From Clostridiales bacterium (GTDB taxonomy: Bacteria; Bacillota; Clostridia; Oscillospirales; QAMX01), in assembly GCA_012841675.1 (NCBI GenBank), contig DUUG01000016.1, positions 1-7,329 of the forward strand: 7,329 nucleotides of DNA, given 5' to 3'. Numbering within the stretch: the stretch's first letter is position 1; every line of letters starts with the position of its first letter. This document shows, in pieces, positions 6,535-7,329 of this stretch. Below the pieces are notes generated by a model, which was not told the DNA's origin, ran no database searches, and was given only the letters and a program-made list of their open reading frames with translations. The translations under genes and the position numbers were made by a program.

Positions 6535-7313
6535 TTACCAAGCGGATTATTCCCTGTTTAGATGTGCGGAACGGCCGGGTGGTCAAGGGCGTCAAGTTCG
6601 AGGGCATAAAAGACGTGGCCGATCCGGTGGAAATGGCCCGGTTTTACAACGAAAGCGGTGCCGACGAGCTTGTTTTTTACGATATTACAGCCAGCTTCGA
6701 AGGCCGCGCTTTGTTTACGGACGTTTTGCAGAAAGTTGCCTCTGAGGTGTTTATTCCGCTTACTGTCGGCGGCGGGATTAACGAACTGTCCGATTTTGAC
6801 CGGGTGTTAAAATGCGGTGCGGACAAGGTAAGCGTCAACTCCGGTGCGCTGAAAGATCCTTCTCTGATTGAAAAGGCGGCGCAAAAATATGGCAACCAGT
6901 GCGTGGTGCTGAGTATGGACGTTAAGCGGGTAGACGGTCAGTACCGGGTGTTTGCCAAGGGCGGCCGGGAGGACACGGGGCTTGACGCGCTGGAATGGGC
7001 CGCGCGCGGCGTGACACTAGGTGCCGGCGAGCTGGTTATCAACAGCATTGACACAGACGGCGTACGGCAAGGGTTTGACCTGCCGCTGCTGGAAGCGGTA
7101 GCAAGCCGTGTTTCGGTGCCCATTGTGGCAAGCGGCGGCGCAGGCAAAGCCGAACACTTTGCCCAGCTGTTTGAAAAGGTGCCTTCCATTGACGCAGGGC
7201 TTGCCGCAGGCATCTTCCACGAGCGGCTTGTGACCATTCCAGAGTTGAAGCAGTATCTAAACGAACGGGGCATTCCCGTGCGCCTTGCGGCAGGTAAGGA
7301 GGGAAAAGCATGA
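6531..7313 (+). CDS. hisF: Imidazole glycerol phosphate synthase, cyclase subunit HisF
   Basis: HisF takes ammonia from HisH and PRFAR to form imidazole glycerol phosphate plus AICAR, which returns to purine synthesis. The 260-residue (beta-alpha)8 barrel shows IIPCLDVRNGRVVKG (6-20) with catalytic D11, the second catalytic D130 in LSMDVKR, and D176 in IDTDG. Phosphate-binding loops are VGGGIN (79-84) and ASGGAG (200-205). The four residues that form the ammonia gate at the barrel base in Thermotoga maritima HisF (R5, E46, K99, E167) fall at the same positions here, as does D98 next to the gate. The start is an ATGA overlap with hisA and has a strong AAGGAGG (6517-6523) with a 7-nt spacer. 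About ten C-terminal residues (RLAAGKEGKA) are Lys/Ala-rich and probably reflect coding around the hisI ribosome binding site. Confidence 0.98.
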   Translation: MITKRIIPCLDVRNGRVVKGVKFEGIKDVADPVEMARFYNESGADELVFYDITASFEGRALFTDVLQKVASEVFIPLTVGGGINELSDFDRVLKCGADKVSVNSGALKDPSLIEKAAQKYGNQCVVLSMDVKRVDGQYRVFAKGGREDTGLDALEWAARGVTLGAGELVINSIDTDGVRQGFDLPLLEAVASRVSVPIVASGGAGKAEHFAQLFEKVPSIDAGLAAGIFHERLVTIPELKQYLNERGIPVRLAAGKEGKA

Positions 7314-7329
7314 ATCTCAAATACGACGA
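7310..7329 (+). CDS. hisI: Start of phosphoribosyl-AMP cyclohydrolase (HisI or fused HisIE), cut by window end
   Basis: Only six full codons are visible, reading MNLKYD. This matches the usual N-terminus of HisI in Bacillota, and the gene directly follows hisF as in many his operons. The ATG overlaps the hisF stop (ATGA) and is preceded by AAGGAGG (7296-7302) with a 7-nt spacer, so it is a real translation start. The product would open the adenine ring of phosphoribosyl-AMP, and if hisE is fused it would also hydrolyse phosphoribosyl-ATP. Whether it is HisI alone or HisIE cannot be seen. The assignment rests mainly on operon context and a few residues. Confidence 0.75.

Noticed and set aside
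6047..6745. A 232-codon + strand open frame running across hisA into hisF
   Set aside because: It is an alternate frame of two clear genes, rich in Trp, Pro and Arg, with no family resemblance.
1..7329. Mobile elements, CRISPR arrays, phage genes or a new defence system
   Set aside because: No transposase, integrase, direct-repeat array or unexplained gene-sized gap was found. Everything from 476 onward is conserved histidine biosynthesis genes with at most 15 nt between them.

Overview
The window is an ordinary, compact chromosomal segment of a bacterium: the 3' end of a cysteinyl-tRNA synthetase gene (cysS), an intrinsic terminator, a short AT-rich promoter region, and then a nearly complete histidine biosynthesis operon on the + strand, hisZ-hisG-hisD-hisC-hisB-hisH-hisA-hisF, cut by the window edge just after the start of hisI (or a fused hisIE). 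No mobile element, CRISPR array, RNA gene or foreign-looking insert was seen.

The organism is most likely a member of the Bacillota, of the Clostridia or Negativicutes type. Almost every gene has a strong AGGAGG-type Shine-Dalgarno sequence, GTG and TTG starts are used beside ATG, and HisG is the short form paired with the HisRS-like subunit HisZ. Base composition is moderate, around half G+C by eye. The sequence alone does not let me name a genus.

Layout. Positions 1-322 hold the last 106 codons of cysS. Positions 321-360 hold a hairpin plus T-run terminator that separates cysS from the his genes. Positions 361-475 hold a probable extended -10 promoter (TGCTATGAT, 424-432) and, at the predicted transcription start, a 16-bp near-palindrome (438-453) that could be an operator. 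The predicted untranslated leader is only about 36 nt, too short for a T-box or a leader-peptide attenuator. From 476 to the end the his genes are packed tightly: Z/G overlap by 7 nt; G/D, D/C, A/F and F/I overlap by 4 nt (ATGA); C/B, B/H and H/A are separated by 15, 3 and 2 nt. This points to one transcript with translational coupling.

Pathway. HisG-HisZ joins ATP and PRPP. HisI/HisE, only just begun here, would perform the next two steps. HisA isomerises ProFAR to PRFAR. HisH-HisF uses glutamine to make imidazole glycerol phosphate and AICAR. HisB dehydrates IGP, HisC transaminates imidazole acetol phosphate, and HisD oxidises histidinol to histidine. The histidinol-phosphate phosphatase is not in the window. 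HisB is the monofunctional dehydratase, so the phosphatase must be encoded elsewhere. All enzymes keep their recognisable catalytic residues, and none looks broken.
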